Shown: piece by piece, positions 12,850-25,982 of the stretch
Position numbering within the stretch: position 1 is the first letter of the stretch
Layout: the number at the start of each line of letters is the position of its first letter
Assembly: GCF_051622035.1 (NCBI RefSeq)
Contig: NC_135366.1
Location: 9,641,001-9,705,000, forward strand
Direction: 5' to 3'
Length of the DNA stretch: 64,000 nt
Source of the DNA: Arctopsyche grandis
Taxonomy: Eukaryota > Arthropoda > Insecta > Trichoptera > Hydropsychidae
Notes under the pieces: generated by a model
The model's input: the letters and a program-made list of their open reading frames with translations, nothing else
What the model was told of the DNA's origin: nothing
Databases searched by the model: none
Program-made: the position numbers and the translations under genes

Positions 12850-13560
12850 AAATGAAAATTGATCGAAAGGTATGCACCGACTGTATCGACCGTGACATTG
12901 TTAGAATCGGCCACAACACTCGACTTCCGCACCAACCACAATTGACCATGAAACTTCATACAGAGGAAACTCACCCCACAACCCACGTACACACACACAC
13001 ACACAAACCCGTGCAAACGAAAAGCAAGTCAAAAATCAATTCAAAAGCGACAGGTGGAATTCGCACGCAAGGTTACGTCATAAAAAATCGACATCTTAAT
13101 ATTTATTTTAAAAACGGTCCCGACTGACGCGTCGGACCGGCCGGCGGGGGGCGATAGGCGGAATAGGCGGGCGAATTTAGGGGGGGTGGGTCGAGCGCCC
13201 AACGGCCGCCCCCTCGGCTATTATGATATCAAACAATCGACGGGTGGTGATGAATTTCGATTTTATGTCCGTAGTTGCGGCGAGCGTCTTTGTGTTACTT
13301 CCAACGGTTAGCACAATGGGAACAAAAGTTCGCCTCACAATGCGAACGCCTAATACCCACTGTGTTCTAATCAACAGGGGCGTACCGAACACTCGCAAAC
13401 AAATGGAGGGAGCGTATTCAAATACCGGGACCCTATGTATGTGTATGTGTGTGTGTGTGTGTGTGGTGTATGTATATGGGTATAGTGTACCCGTACAAGT
13501 GTATCGGCGGCGCCCGGGATAGATAGATAGATAGGAAGATAGACTGCGGTTGTCTAATGA
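12850..13560. other. GC-rich unique island with flanking GT and ATAG microsatellites
   Basis: The core at 13118-13220 is unusually G+C-rich for this window (runs of G and of CGG/CCG), followed by about 180 bp of balanced unique sequence, then (GT)n at about 13440-13464 and four to five ATAG units near 13519-13533. Open frames on both strands overlap and lack splice sites, so coding is unlikely. It could be a regulatory island within the inferred intron. Confidence 0.25.
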
Positions 13561-14085
13561 AAATATTCCATGGTCGGTGGACGACTTTGTCCGAATTGTC
13601 TGCCGCTTTTGTTAAGGGGTGCTACCACTATTTGGCTTTTTTTAGATCGTGGCGCAGGTGGATATCGAAATGATCGAAACGTCGCAAGATTGATCTACCC
13701 CGTCAAATATACTCTCTAGAACTTTACATTGCTTCGGGGAAATATAGAAGGGGAAAAAGGGTTAGAAGGAAAGATCAAATAGAATTGACAAATTAAAAAC
13801 AGATAATCATATTACGAAATCTCATAAAAGAACATAAAAAAGTATATGTACACTGAAAATTAAATCGAAATTACTTTTTGTAGAAACAGATTATTTTTAG
13901 AAGAAAATTGGCAGTATTTTAATGATGTAACATGAATAAAATCCGTTTTTAGCAATTAAAACAAACTCACATGTTTAATTGGAGGGTTGAAATTTGGCCG
14001 CCTGAAATATCGGAGGATTGAAATATCATATGAATGGGAGAAATATATTACACACTAAAATAAAATTATATTAAATTAAACAATA

Positions 14086-14589
14086 GAGGGTGTTTGGAAG
14101 CTACAAAGTCTTAAAGGGGTTTGGCGCGCTCCTTCATTTAGGTTTTTATATTCCAACTTTGTGAACTGGCAAAGCATCTGCACGAGCGATACTTCAACAG
14201 AAACGGCAATAAGCAGGCATGTTTTTAAAAAGGTTTTACCTTTTAAAAACAATTATTTAAGTATTTTTTTTTTTTTATCAAAAAAATATCAGTTTTTTCC
14301 TACTTGACAAATTTTTGAAAACTTATTGTGTTGATACAGATGGTTGTATTTGTTTTTATTTGATTGAATAAACATTAGGAAAACGAAAATAAATTGTTTT
14401 ATTAACATACCACTTTTAACCTGGGCAGTATTAGCAATTAACTGATGTTTTTACTAAAAATCTTTAAAAATTAAATTTAAAAAAAAACCGCAAGACTTTG
14501 GATTGAGCTTGTATGTGTGGCTCAAAATGTTCTAAATGATATGAACTATCAACCCTTTAAGGCTTTGCACTTAGCTTCCAAATACCCTG
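14086..14589. mobile_element. Mariner-like MITE with TA target duplication
   Basis: A 504-bp element is bounded by inverted ends (left GAGGGTGTTTGGAAGCTA, right complement CAGGGTATTTGGAAGCTA) and flanked on both sides by TA. The inner termini extend the similarity through AAAGTCTTAAAGGG / AAAGCCTTAAAGGG. TA duplication fits the Tc1/mariner superfamily. No transposase frame was seen. Confidence 0.65.
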
Positions 14590-14720
14590 TATATGTATAT
14601 AATTTGTAATATACATATAATACATAGATATATAATACATAGATGTATAATACATTTGACTCGATTGAAAATTTTATTATTACCTTGAATTATGCTTTAA
14701 TTTGAAAATATTTTAGACAA

Positions 14721-14964
14721 TATGAGCCGTAACATTTGAAAGTGGCGGAAGTCCAATTTTCAGTTACAAAAACATTATTGCAGTTTGACTTAATTCACAA
14801 ATTGTTACCACTAGTTTAAATTCGATATGTCCAGAATCTCGGAAAGGCAGAATAAACTTATTACAGGCCACCAGTATTTTTAAATATTGTAAAACATTAT
14901 AATTAATGTTTTGCCAAATGAAGACGCGTGGACCTACGCCAATTTCAAATATAACGGATCATAT
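14721..14964 (-). mobile_element. MITE family M1, copy 2
   Basis: Same termini (TATGAGCCGT...) and the same core as 4407-4675 but in reverse orientation, with indels between the copies. Confidence 0.65.
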
Positions 14965-15849
14965 AATTTAACCAACCTAAACTTAAATATCAATCGGTAA
15001 TTGATCCGCCAAAAATATATACATACAATATACTAAGCCCGCTTTAAAGGTCACGGAATTTGACCCTTAAAGCCCTCAACATGAGGCCACCACCTCCCCG
15101 ACGAATACAGTCCAAGAGACCCTTTCGTCGGAGAACGAGACGGTTGTTCATGAATATCGCACAAGAACAACCGCACATCACTGTTCTAATAAAAAAAACC
15201 ACACTGTACATAACCAAGTACAAAATTAACAACAACGCATGAACACATAAAGCGCGCATGCGGTAGGAAACAAAACCTGAGATGTACATACAATATCATC
15301 GATAAAACATACCCACTACAATCTTCAGCCCACCGCATCACTGCTAAGGTAGACTTCGTCTCCTCAACGACCCAATCCACCCCAGGTCAGTGTATCACTT
15401 TAGTCGATTAATTACACACACACACTTCACGACTATATAATCAACAACAAAAAAACTAGCATACTAAAAAAAAACTCATACGGCCCTGTCAAAACATCGT
15501 CATTCAAACGGTCACACAGTGAGCATACCTTGAATATGTGACCCATAAATGATTGTATCTATGTAATTCAAATGAAAGTACAGCAGTTACAACTTACATC
15601 GTTTATAATCAATAGCATTAAAATGATTAATATCGCCGATGATTTGTAAAGAATTAAATTAGACTGCACACCGGCGAGCTTGCACAAGAGAAAACGCAAT
15701 TTTCCACATGTGCCAATACATACTCATATGTACATATGTACGTAATAAAAGCAAATACTTACCTACGAATAGAAAGAAAACGAAATATACATAGTAATGT
15801 GGAAAGTAAGAAATCGTCAGAAAGGTGTTCCCTTTTGTCCAGTGGTGGA

Positions 15850-16340
15850 GTTATGATATTTTTCCACGGTCGATTTCCACAGTCGAGGCGGTGAAAAGGT
15901 GAGGAAAATGTCCCCCACACCTGATGGCGGCCGCCTGTTTCTTTGTCATTATACGTTTTTTCCCTTTTCGTTTCGGGGCTCCTTTAACCAATGTTTGAGA
16001 AACATAAAAGCCCCTCGCTTTTATGTTTTTCAAATAGACACATACGATCTTTTATGATCTGGCCCCCGCGCGCCCACCGCCCTTTACAATTCCGACCCGG
16101 CCCCGGCCCCGGCCGCCCCCGACACCTAAATGGGAGACACAAGAATGGAAACATTTGAAAGTAAGAAAGTATTTAAGGTATTGAAAGTCGTGTGCCACCC
16201 CCGCCACTGTTTATTGAAAATTTCGGGCTTTGTGCCCGCTGAAAAAAGAAATTCTTTCAAGTTTTCCCAACAAAGACATCGCCCGCTTTCAGCGATGGAT
16301 ATCCATTTAAAGCGCGGCTGCGATATTATCTCATTCAACG
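15850..16340. other. Unique block with GC-rich core
   Basis: A CCCGGCCCCGGCC-type core around 16066-16120 is embedded in unique sequence with no repeat match in the window. No exon-like structure was found. Candidate regulatory element in the inferred intron. Confidence 0.2.
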
Positions 16341-17246
16341 CGTGTTATAATTTATTCAGAAACCTATGAAAACTTCGCTTTCATTTTTTTTCATTCTTGA
16401 AATACTCGATTGATACATTAAAAAAAATTCGCTTCATTATTTATTTATATAAACACTCACATACACGCAAAGGCTATAAATCACACGACAGATTTTTGAT
16501 CCAATCGAAATCATTGCTATTATTATATACATATATCGTGGGCTCTGCGCTTTACTTAAATACATTTATATGTTTTTATATTTGGAGAACAAGTGTAATT
16601 AACAAACCACCGTTTAATAACCCCACCCTGATCCCTACATATTATCTTTACGCGAATCATACCTGACCAAAGCCGGACATTTCAACTAGTTTTTACAAAT
16701 ATATTATCAACAATTAAAGCTATTCGCCATCCACTGCTGGGTGGAGGAGCTCTCCAACACGCTTCCATTCGTCTTTGTTTTGGGAAACTATCATTCATCT
16801 CATCCCACACATTTTTTTCCGATTTCATCCACCCATGTTCACTGTCTTCCTTGCACTCTCATACATTCTATCGGGTACCATTCCAGCACATCTATCGTTC
16901 GTTCTTCTAACTACACGAACCACCCATTGCTATTTCTATCTATTTACTCTCATCATTATATTAACCACTTTTGCCATACTTCTCACTTACGCATTCCGTT
17001 TTCTATCTCTTATCGTTATGCCAAGCATACAGCTTTCCATACTTTGTGGGTCTGAGTTACTGAAGGAAAAGTCGAAAGATGAAAAAGATGGGTGGAGTAA
17101 TGGGTGGAGTCAACGAATCTCCCCTCATACCCCCCAGTTCGTAATGTAATACGACGATGTGCGAGTGTGAAGAGTATATCCGAATATGTGTGTACGTAAT
17201 TAAATAAATTTTCAATAGATGGCAGTAAATTCTCTGCCTATACGTA

Positions 17247-17990
17247 GTGTTGCCATACGTCCCGTATATACAGGACATGTCCCGTATTTCACTACTCGGT
17301 CCCATATTACAATTTGTCCCATTTTCTCCCTAAATTTTTCTCCAAAAACAGACTTTCGATTTCTTTAACACTGCTGTGGAATACATTGATAAGTGGTCCC
17401 AATTATTCAAAAAATTTAATGCTTTCGATTGGATGACTCTCAAGCAAGTTCTCAAAAAACTGAATGGGGGGAAATAGAATGAACCGTTGAATACTTGCAA
17501 GTAAGGAACATCGATGTTGGAAACAATGAGCTTCTTTTCAACCAGTTCGTATATTTAAAAGATTATTTAAATAAAAATAATGCCAACGAAAACTGGGAGA
17601 CAACGCTGAAATTGAGTATGGAAGAGAAATGGCTGAAGTTTTTTTAGACATACCAAGCATATTGAACAGAAGTCATGTTTAATAAAACTATGTGAGTATA
17701 TATTTGCCATTCCAGCCCACAATATCAATGTGGAGAGAATATTTTCCCTGATGTCAACACAATCGTCGGATGAAAGAAATAAGCTGGCGGTTGAGACAGT
17801 TGAGGCAATTTTGGTTTGCCGGTATAATTTTAAAATGACTTGCGCCCAATTTTATCATCATGTAAAAGAGGAAAACGATTTAATTAAAAAAAGTTAAATC
17901 ATCGTTAAAATACGATTGGGCTAAAAAATTTTTTTAAAATAAACTATTACCTACCTACTTTTCCATGTTTTATTTATGTAGCACTTAAAT
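17247..17990 (+). pseudogene. Dead hAT transposase
   Basis: The right half reads in one frame as the end of a hAT transposase dimerisation domain: IPAHNINVERIFSLM, then SSDERNKLAVETVEA and QFYHHVKEENDLIKK before a stop near 17897. Further left another frame reads FFNTAVEYIDKWSQLFKKF, also typical of this group. In-frame stops and at least two frame changes separate the pieces, so it cannot be functional. Left (GTTGCCATACGTCCCGTAT) and right (GTCCCGTATC) GTCCCG-type motifs look like remnants of the ends. It is unrelated to the host gene around it. Confidence 0.75.
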
Positions 17991-18539
17991 GTCCCGTATC
18001 AATCTAAAAATACCTATAGGAAACATTAGTATCGAACAGTATATGTATATTTTATTTTATTTTATCAATTAATCAAGCACAATCGTCTTGATTAACAGAT
18101 TGCTCCAAACCGACGAGTGTACTAAAAATATTAAGAAAGGAAAAAAGTACATGAAATACAAGAAAAATACATAAATAGAAGAAAATAAAAATAAATAAAC
18201 ATGACATAAAAATTCTTAACTGATCAAACTAACTCAACAGTTACAATTTAACTCAATATATACTTATATATTCGTATACGTTTTGTTGGCAGTGGTTTAG
18301 CTGTGACGTACATATGTATGCCGAATCGAAACGACTATTACAGTACGGCGAGCGTTATTTCAGACAGACAGAATAGCGATATTATTTACATAACATATGC
18401 ATATCTATGATGAAAATAAAACGTACTAAAATTTTCAAACGTGTTTCCGATACAAATAAGACTTTACAGTAGCGTTGCATATTATGTATTGATGAAGAGC
18501 TTATCAAAATGGTGCTACTTTGAACGTGTTAATGAAACC

Positions 18540-19140
18540 CATTCACGAGACAAACTTCAATTAATTTCCAAAGCAAATAAAACGCCGCCGGCTTCTCAAT
18601 CTGTTCGTCAATGATTCACGCGCACAACCAGACCACCGCGTCTATTTTCCGTTCAGATAGGAACGGAATATTCTCAAGCCTTCGGTCGTCGTTTTGCGGT
18701 GAACATCCATTTCCCTAATAATGGCGCCGGTACATGTTTATTGAATGTGAGATAACGACGACATATCGACGATCACTTCACCAATAAAAGAAAACCGGGC
18801 ACAATGGCCTCCGAGGGAGTGGGCACAGAGGGGGAGAGGGAGAGAGAAAGCCGAGAGCGGAGAAGATATGATATGAACCGGCGCTCTGGGGTAGAAGAAT
18901 AAAGGGACGGAAGAGGGGCACAATGAACCCCATCTGACAGAATGGCGAACTATTAACCCCGGCCCGGGCCGACCCATTCCGCCAGACGAGAATAATAATA
19001 AATAGAATCATGGGCCGACACAAAAGAAACCTAAAACGAAGAAATTTAAAGATGCCACGACAAAGAGCGACGCCGGAGCTCGGGGGCGCAGCCCAGCGGC
19101 CCGCAAAGGAGGGCGCGGGCCCTGTCACCACAGTTGGAGC
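18540..19140. other. Less AT-rich unique block
   Basis: Balanced composition, no repeat match, a purine-rich GAG/GGGAGAG run at about 18815-18850 and a CGGGCCGG run near 18960. Overlapping frames on both strands carry no splice context. Candidate regulatory sequence only. Confidence 0.2.
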
Positions 19141-19514
19141 ACCCCTTAAACCTCAATTGTATTCCATCATAGTGTATTCGATATTACACATCGCGAAAAC
19201 CTTCCACCCATACCCTCAAGACCATTACAATCCAAAATAAAATATTCCAATCATAGAAAATTGTACACAATACCCACCTATGTACATATGTACATATATG
19301 AATGTATGTACATACATACATACATATATACTCAAGACTTATCTACTACGTTACAAACGGATACGAATTCAGAATTAGCTATTAATTAACAATTGGCAAA
19401 TTAATTAATTGTAGAAATTAATCGTAATACTGTGAGATAACTGTAATACACCTTGCTACCACCATAGAGAATATGCCCAATTATACATAACATATATAGG
19501 TACACATGTACATA

Positions 19515-19614
<100 letters not shown>

Positions 19615-20399
19615 TATATGCAGAGGTAATGAGTCAATTTCTTATTTAAAAAAATCTATTGAATTCTGCTTACATATTGCTAAAATTTAACCGAAAGCTT
19701 GCATATATGTACAATTCTATAATGTTACACATACAAATATGTAAATGGAAATGTATTTATGTATAATATACATGTGTACTAGAATTGATTATTAATTTAA
19801 ATGTCACTAAAAATATTCTGGGTGACAAAAGTTTGAAAGGCTCGGTGATAGTTGAGCCCGACTGGGACGCTAGTTGCTCTTCATTGTAGAACTCCTCTCA
19901 TGGGTGAAAACCACCTATGGATGTAGTCCTCTACCCCAGCTCTCTTCCCTTCCACCCCCCCCCCACCCCCTACCCCTGCCTCGCCAAAATTACTCTCCAT
20001 TGAACACGAAATGACTTCCTGTATTATCCTTCAGTTAACTCGACTTATAATTTGATTTCACAGAACAAAAATGAAAGAAAATCGTGCCGGATCGGACAAT
20101 TCCGCGGCCTTTGTCGAAATACATCATTTTTTTCGTTCGTCAGATATACATACATACATAGACGAATAATTACACAAATCAATTAAGCGATTAATTCGAT
20201 CCCATTAATTCGTGGGGTCGCTGCTTTATTTTAGCATAAAACAATACCGGCAATAATAATATGACGCGCAATGAAAAACTGCGTCCCTAATTCGGTCGAC
20301 AAAAGTGCTCGGTACTACTATTGATGAAATTATGTCTGTAAATGAATGGTGATAATAATTTCGAATAAAACAAATTCTTTAAAATAGAATATGCTGTAC

Positions 20400-20660
20400 A
20401 TATGTACATGTGTGGGTACACGAATTTTCATCGCGCGAAAGTGGTTTTTAAGTTCTATCAACGTTAAATGTGGCGATCGAATGGCTACGTATCCCTTTAT
20501 TGGCCCTTTTAACACACTGAATAACCGTATCGGAGGCCGTGAATTGTCTCGTGTTGGCCATTACAGGCAATGGCCCCGTGATTCTATAGCCCTGTAATAC
20601 AATCGAACGCCTATCTCTAGTGATCGGCGCATGAGACCAATTCTCCCGGTTCATTTAGCA
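20400..20660. other. Unique block (candidate conserved non-coding element)
   Basis: A stretch of about 230 bp of non-repetitive, balanced sequence between AT-rich flanks with no exon signals. Short direct repeats of GGCCATTACAGGCAATGGCC type give local dyad symmetry. It may be an intronic regulatory element. Confidence 0.25.
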
Positions 20661-20879
20661 AAACCAACACCTCGGGCATCAACATACCATTATGTATGTA
20701 TGTATTGTACCACTACCGCTCGGAGAGTTGACGCGACAGGCGATTTTCCATAATTTTCCGGGAAAAATCCATATTAAAATCGACATCAGAATGAATTAAT
20801 ATTGACGTAATGTTAAAACAGCAAGAGGGCTCCTGAGTAAATATGGAAAATAAAAAATATAGATTATAAATTTTGAAAT

Positions 20880-21122
20880 ATTCAAATAGTGGTGACAGAG
20901 TAGGCAGAATGGTTTTTCCCAATTTGATGAAGAACCGTCTCAATAATGAAATCAAATAAATTGGCAAACTCTGACAACAAACGATCGAGTCACAAATATC
21001 CAAATTTAACCAGCAGCACTACAGAAATACTCGGAATAGATTATTTTCAATCGAGGTGAACCCAGGTATCGAACCCGTCCACCTCTAAGTGGTTGGCATT
21101 AACGCAACCACCGATCTATACC
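20880..21122 (-). mobile_element. tRNA-derived SINE
   Basis: Read on the minus strand, an A-box-like GGTTGCGTTAATGCC and a B-box GGGTTCGATACC are followed by the family body (GGATATTTGTGACT, CGATCGTTTG, GAGTTTGCCAATTTATTTGA, GACGGTTC). Similar body modules occur at 23744-24165, 26609-26950 and 36431-37024. The head resembles the copy at 63809-63960. Confidence 0.65.
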
Positions 21123-21131
21123 ATACATGTA

Positions 21132-21329
21132 TCTAATATATAATTTCGAAAGAGACTTTGTATGTATGTATGTATGTTTGTTTGGGTCGTAAAATCCGTG
21201 ACGTTCAATTTAATAAAAAAAGAAATGAATATTCAAATAAATTTAATAAAATATTTACTATTAGATAGATTGGCCATGTTTAAGCGGTTTATATTTAAAA
21301 TACCGAGCGAAGCCGGGTAAAAACACTAG
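21132..21329 (+). mobile_element. Short non-autonomous Helitron-like element
   Basis: The left end is TCTAATATATAATTTCG preceded by A. The right end is GAGCGAAGCCGGGTAAAAAC followed by ACTAG and then T. This fits the Helitron rule (A|TC...CTRR|T), and the GCGAAGCC motif near the 3' end is typical of insect elements of this kind. It is only 198 bp and non-coding. Confidence 0.6.
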
Positions 21330-23189
21330 TATACTATATACTTCATTAAAGCCGTTTCAATGAAGTCAACCTAAAAAACTCTCAATATAAGGTCTACCCC
21401 CAATGAGTCTGAGAAAACGAGACGGTCGTCCAACTGCATATAATATATTGCACCAAATCAACCTTAATTACATATATAAGTTAAAAAAGTAAATGAGAGT
21501 GAAAAAAGTAGCTTTACCGCTGTTTAATAAGTTGCAAAGGGATGGTAGAAAGAGGCATATGGATAGCTAGCTGTCATCTCTCTAATCTGACATAAGATTC
21601 TGATGTAAATTTTAATGAATCCGTTAATTATTAAGCTCATTTACCTTTATATCAGAAACATAAGCTTACTAATGTTAGCTAACCTACGGGGGCTAGCTAG
21701 TTTGTAAGATATCAAAGCGACCCGAAGAGTGGAAGTGGTTCAAAATCAGATCACAACTTTTTGACGGGCAGGTACATATGTCACAACTAACAGAGTGAAG
21801 CTTATAACAATCTTGTAAAAATTATAAAATAACAATTTTGATTTATTGTATTTACACAAAATATAAATCAATTTAAACCATTTAATAGTTTAGCGTTTGT
21901 AAATTTTGACAATCTTCTTGTCAAAATTGTAATAATTTATATGACAAATATCTTGTTTGCATTATTCTTTTTAAAGTAAGTAATATTACGTATAAATAAA
22001 ACGCAATAAGCAATGAAATATTTCTTTTTGAAATGAATGTATGTATGTATATTGAAACCGTTATACAAATATTAGGAGCAATTGTTTTTCTAATCATACA
22101 TACATACATCTGCATGTATGTGTGTATGTCACTCTTTTTTAATAAAATTAACTGAAAACTTTCTAGCTTTCTTTTATAATCATAACAATAAATCAAATAT
22201 TTATTCATAGTTGCATGAAATCTGTCGGCGAGTTAATCTCCGCGATAAGATGATCGTGCGATGAAATGTCATAGAATCTAATTTAAGAACTAATTATTTA
22301 CTGATTGCGGGATCATAAGAAAAAACAAATATTGAGTTCAAAAAGCGTCAAAAAAATTGCGAATCATTATGTACATATGTACATATACATATATGCATTT
22401 GAAAACGAATGTCTATATTGCTAAATCCTTAAATCCTTTGGGTAAACTACAGCAAACCGATCAAGAAGCATAATTTTAATTTCCCATACACTTTATCGAT
22501 CAAATAAAATACGAATTTATTATTTCCTTTGCTCACAATACCACTTAAAACCCCTCAAGAGCGTTCCTTACATTTTCACCATCGCACAAAATCTATATTG
22601 GTACTACAAGTAAAAAAAAATTAATTGCTCTCTTTTAAAGTATACACAAGAAGGCTATATAAATGTTGAAATGTTCATCACACTAACACTTGTTTACCCA
22701 CCATCACTAGGCGGCAATTTAACATGAAGACAACAAACAGCACGTACAATCAAAACACCACAAATTTTCATGTAGCATTCATACGTATAAATGCGTCTAT
22801 ATAAATACGCTAAAATTGCAATATGCCCCTCGGAAAAGTCAACTGCAATAAAATGCGTGGCACGCGTGATGGCACACGTCAAACTGCGCTAAGACTACTG
22901 AAATGAAAATTCGCATATAAAATGCTTATTTGACATACATATGCCACTGCTTCAGTAACAAGCTATACATTTGAAGAAAGAACAGCAAACAAATGAACGC
23001 TCAAATAAAAATACATATATAAAACAAATTCAATTTTTTGAATCTAATATATTTTATAATTTAAATAATATAATTTGAATCTAATATATATTATCGTTAA
23101 TCCGCGGATTGTATACGCATAAAAGCACATAATTCTTATTTATTTATTTACAGCACTACGTAGGTACATACATACATTAGTGCATTAGT

Positions 23190-23741
23190 GCATCCTAGTG
23201 CATTCCTATTAGGGGCGTTAGGTTTCAACTCATTGGAGTCTCGTCGGAATATGTTACTGGGAAGACACTTTTTTAAGCTGTTGAATGGGATAATACACAA
23301 TCGTCAGGTTCTAAAGGAATTTAGGTTTAATGCACCTTGTAAATTCAGGGACTTGAGAAATCGTGATTTGTTTGTTCCTCCTGTGGCTCGCACAAATATG
23401 TTGTCAACGGCTCCTATATCTAGAGCGATATATCTGCTTAACAGGATTTCTGGTGAAATTGACCTCTTCAATATAAAATATACTAATCTGGTTGAGTGGT
23501 TGTTGAGGAATGCCAGTGGTTGATTTTGCCTATTATAAATATTAATGATTGTTATTACTTTATCTATGTTTTTTTCTTTTTTTTTATGATTTTATGATTT
23601 TAATGATGTTGTGTTAATATTGTTATTATTATAAGTTATTATTACTGTTATCATGTTATTATTACTGAATGACCGGCCACAGCGACGCGTTGGAGATCTC
23701 TGTAATGTCACTGTGGCTAATATGTTAAATAAATAAATATG
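23190..23741 (+). mobile_element. 5'-truncated non-LTR retrotransposon, 3' end
   Basis: The open frame ending at 23523 is the C-terminus of a LINE ORF2 (reverse transcriptase protein): VPPVARTNMLSTAPISRAIY then LLNRISGEIDLFN and a final WLLRNASG. A 3' UTR with a GACCGGCCACAGCGACGCG motif and a terminal TTAAATAAATAAATA tail follow. The first 5 kb or so of a full element is missing. The copy at 32031-32717 is the same family and differs at about five of 111 residues, so both are fairly young. Confidence 0.8.
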
Positions 23742-23743
23742 TA

Positions 23744-24165
23744 GCCAGCAGTATGGGAGTTTATATTTAGCACCAAGAGATTACTGGGTTCGATCCCGTG
23801 TTAATCTTTAATACCGCTGGTTAGGCTTGGATATTTGTGACTCCGAGTCGATCGTTTCTTATAAGAATTTGCCAATTTATCTGATTTTCATTGTTGAAAC
23901 GGTTCCTCAAATTGGCAAAAATCATCCTACCGCTGTCACAAATATCTGAATTTGATTTATGTACAATATGTAAAAATGTATGTACAAGTCTAAATCCATA
24001 TATGTTTCAATGGATTAATTAATTGTTAATTTCGTGTTTATGTAAATACAGTGAATTATCTAATAAAAATGCTGCAATGTTTGTAATTAATTGTCTAGGA
24101 AGGCGCTTTAGGGTCTACCTGTCAGGCCTTCCTGGTTTATATCTATGTAAAAAATAAATAAAATA
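23744..24165 (+). mobile_element. Longest SINE copy with conserved tail
   Basis: The head has a B-box GGGTTCGATCCC; the body has GGATATTTGTGACTCCGAG, CGATCGTTTCTTA and TTGAAACGGTTCC. The 3' end is ACCTGTCAGGCCTTCCTGG followed by an AAATAAATAAAAT tail. This is the least disturbed member and serves as the reference for the nested insertions in the copies at 35.3-37.0 kb and 51.2-51.9 kb. Confidence 0.65.
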
Positions 24166-24317
24166 AAAAATATTGTATCTAGCGTGTGCTCATTGGTAGG
24201 CAATAAAAAATGATGTAGGTATTTATGACACAATGCTTAGTTGAATTATAATAAATATAATTGGCATCAATTCAAGTTGTTTTTATAGACATATATATTT
24301 TAATACAATGTACCCAC

Positions 24318-24349
24318 CTGTGAATCAGAAACCGCCTCCTTTTGGACAT
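24318..24349 (-). CDS. First coding exon of an unrecognised minus-strand gene
   Basis: Read on the minus strand, an ATG with a purine at -3 opens MSKRRRFLIH and after 32 nt meets a strong donor CACAG|GTGGGT. It lies 564 nt downstream of a matched Inr/DPE core promoter, and the sequence between looks like an insect 5' UTR (AAAAGTG and GTGTGTG-rich, no repeat match in the window). The exon ends in phase 2. The next exon candidate on this strand is 9361-9399. The basic start (KRRR) could be a nuclear signal, but ten residues are too few to name a family. Alternatively this ATG belongs to an upstream frame and translation begins in the next exon. Confidence 0.45.
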
Positions 24350-24913
24350 CTCGTAAGACGCACACACACACACACGCGCACATATACTGAGCACTCTCGT
24401 TTAAAATACAAATTGCATTATTTTTAAAACGACACACTCGCTAAATAATTTGCGAACCACACAAAACACTAGTGACACAACGGCTCCTTTTGTTTGTTAA
24501 AATATTATAATACAAACGCGCGCTAACTAATCGACGAACATTTTCACTTTTAAAAGACGTTTGAATGGAGACGACTCCCACGCGCGCACGGTGAGCGAAG
24601 CTTTTCAAAAAATTTCGACTCTATTTAAACGCACCATTAGATTTAGCAATCAATTCGACCGTTTTATTTCATGCATGCCCACTCGAAACAAACGAACCGA
24701 CTTTTCCGTGAAAGCATTTGAATATATTGCGATGTGAAATTTTGAATTTTTCACTATTCGAACACACTGTGAGGGCTGTTTGAGATGGGTTCACTGCACT
24801 TTTTAACACTTTTAAGGGTTCGTTTTCGAAAATGCACGAGTTTCACGTCAAACTTTTCGCGAATGAGAGCAGCACGAGCGACGTCATACCCCGACTGCGG
24901 CTGGTAGACAACT
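24350..24913 (-). other. Predicted 5' UTR
   Basis: Sequence between the predicted start site and the MSKRRR start codon. It contains a GT microsatellite at about 24358-24376. It is largely free of interspersed repeats, unlike the flanks. Confidence 0.4.
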
Positions 24914-24915
24914 GA
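24881..24915 (-). promoter_or_regulatory. Inr plus DPE core promoter
   Basis: On the minus strand the initiator GTCAGTTG places A+1 at 24913. The hexamer TGACGT falls exactly at +28 to +33 and matches five of six positions of the DPE consensus RGWYVT. Inr-DPE function depends on this exact spacing. No TATA box is placed upstream, as expected for DPE promoters of large regulated genes. Confidence 0.5.
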
Positions 24916-25407
24916 CGCACGGCGCGCTCGCCACGAGGAAGCATTACGATTTAGAAAAATTCTTCCGAAGATTTTACACACTAAAACCAATCAAAACATC
25001 CATAAATAGTTTAAAATATATCCTCAATACTCTGAACAAACATAAAAAATGTATTTTTCATTTGAAATGTTAAAAATTCGACCGATCTGTTGGATTTCTT
25101 CGTGTGATGCAATCTCGGAGGATTATTTTGACGCCTCAAAATGGATCAAAACACTGTGTTATAATGTCCATAACGAGACATTTTATCTATAGCAAGTTTA
25201 AAATTCAATTCGTATATGAATTGAATTTGTATAGGTAACTGCAACACGTCATGCGTAGTCTTTTAATAGAAAATATTCAGCCTGTCTACAAAATGCAACA
25301 TTCATAATAGAATCCGATAAGATAAAATAATACCATTGTCAAAATTCTCTTTAAATTCCATTGAAAAATATTGTATTATAAATTTGATCTTATATACTCA
25401 CACTTAA

Positions 25408-25982
25408 CCCTTTGAGTGCTGACGTCTTTTCTGATGAAAGCCCGCCACGCTGAAAATATCGCCAACATTTCCAACTAGAATTATTTAGAAAGCAGGTATA
25501 AGAATTGAAGCTAATCCAAACAAACCCTAGATAACTAACGCCGAGGATTTCGAGTTTTGTAAAGATGTGCTTAGACTCTCTAATATATCTTGCAACAATA
25601 TAAAATAAGTCTCTTAATAAATGTATTTTTCCAAAACTAGTCCCATCTATGTACTTCACTGTTGTTAAAATGTAATGCTCACATGGCAAGCCACAATCTA
25701 AAATACTCCGCAGTTAGGGATTTCCATCGGGAAATTCTGTTATGGTTATAAATTCAGAGATTCCGATGTAAACCAGTCTTTATAAACGTTGACAAATGAA
25801 TGACTCGGACTACACGAACCATATTCAATGCATTTTTTTTCAATGCTACCTGGAAAGGCTTAGGGGGTAGTATTTTTGTTTACTTTGTACATACATGCTC
25901 AAAATACAAAGCCTATTGGCGTTTTTCAGACCCATGGACTTGTTGACAAAACGCCGATCAGCGTTAGTCAGCATCCAAAGGG
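25408..25982. mobile_element. piggyBac-like non-autonomous element
   Basis: Both sides are flanked by TTAA (25404-25407 and 25983-25986). The inverted ends are CCCTTTGAGTGCTGACG and the complement of CCCTTTGGATGCTGACTAAC. TTAA targets and CCCTTTG-type ends define piggyBac. The 575-bp interior shows no transposase. Confidence 0.75.

Noticed and set aside
15060-15242. Basic 60-codon frame (MRPPPPRRIQSKRPF...) on the plus strand
   Set aside because: Looks protein-like locally, but an overlapping longer open frame exists on the other strand, there are no splice sites or leader signals, and the rest is Lys/Asn/Thr-rich as expected by chance.
16741-17149. Overlapping 104- and 124-codon frames
   Set aside because: Two overlapping plus-strand frames over the same DNA, both Ser/His/Ile/Leu-rich low-complexity translations with no family signature.
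24710-24990. 78-codon minus-strand frame (MVLVCKIFGRIFLN...) at the predicted promoter
   Set aside because: It begins upstream of the predicted start site and ends within the inferred 5' UTR, with no splice or family support.
25390-25689. 99-codon minus-strand frame in the piggyBac-like element
   Set aside because: It runs over the element's own terminus and shows none of the piggyBac transposase DDD motifs.
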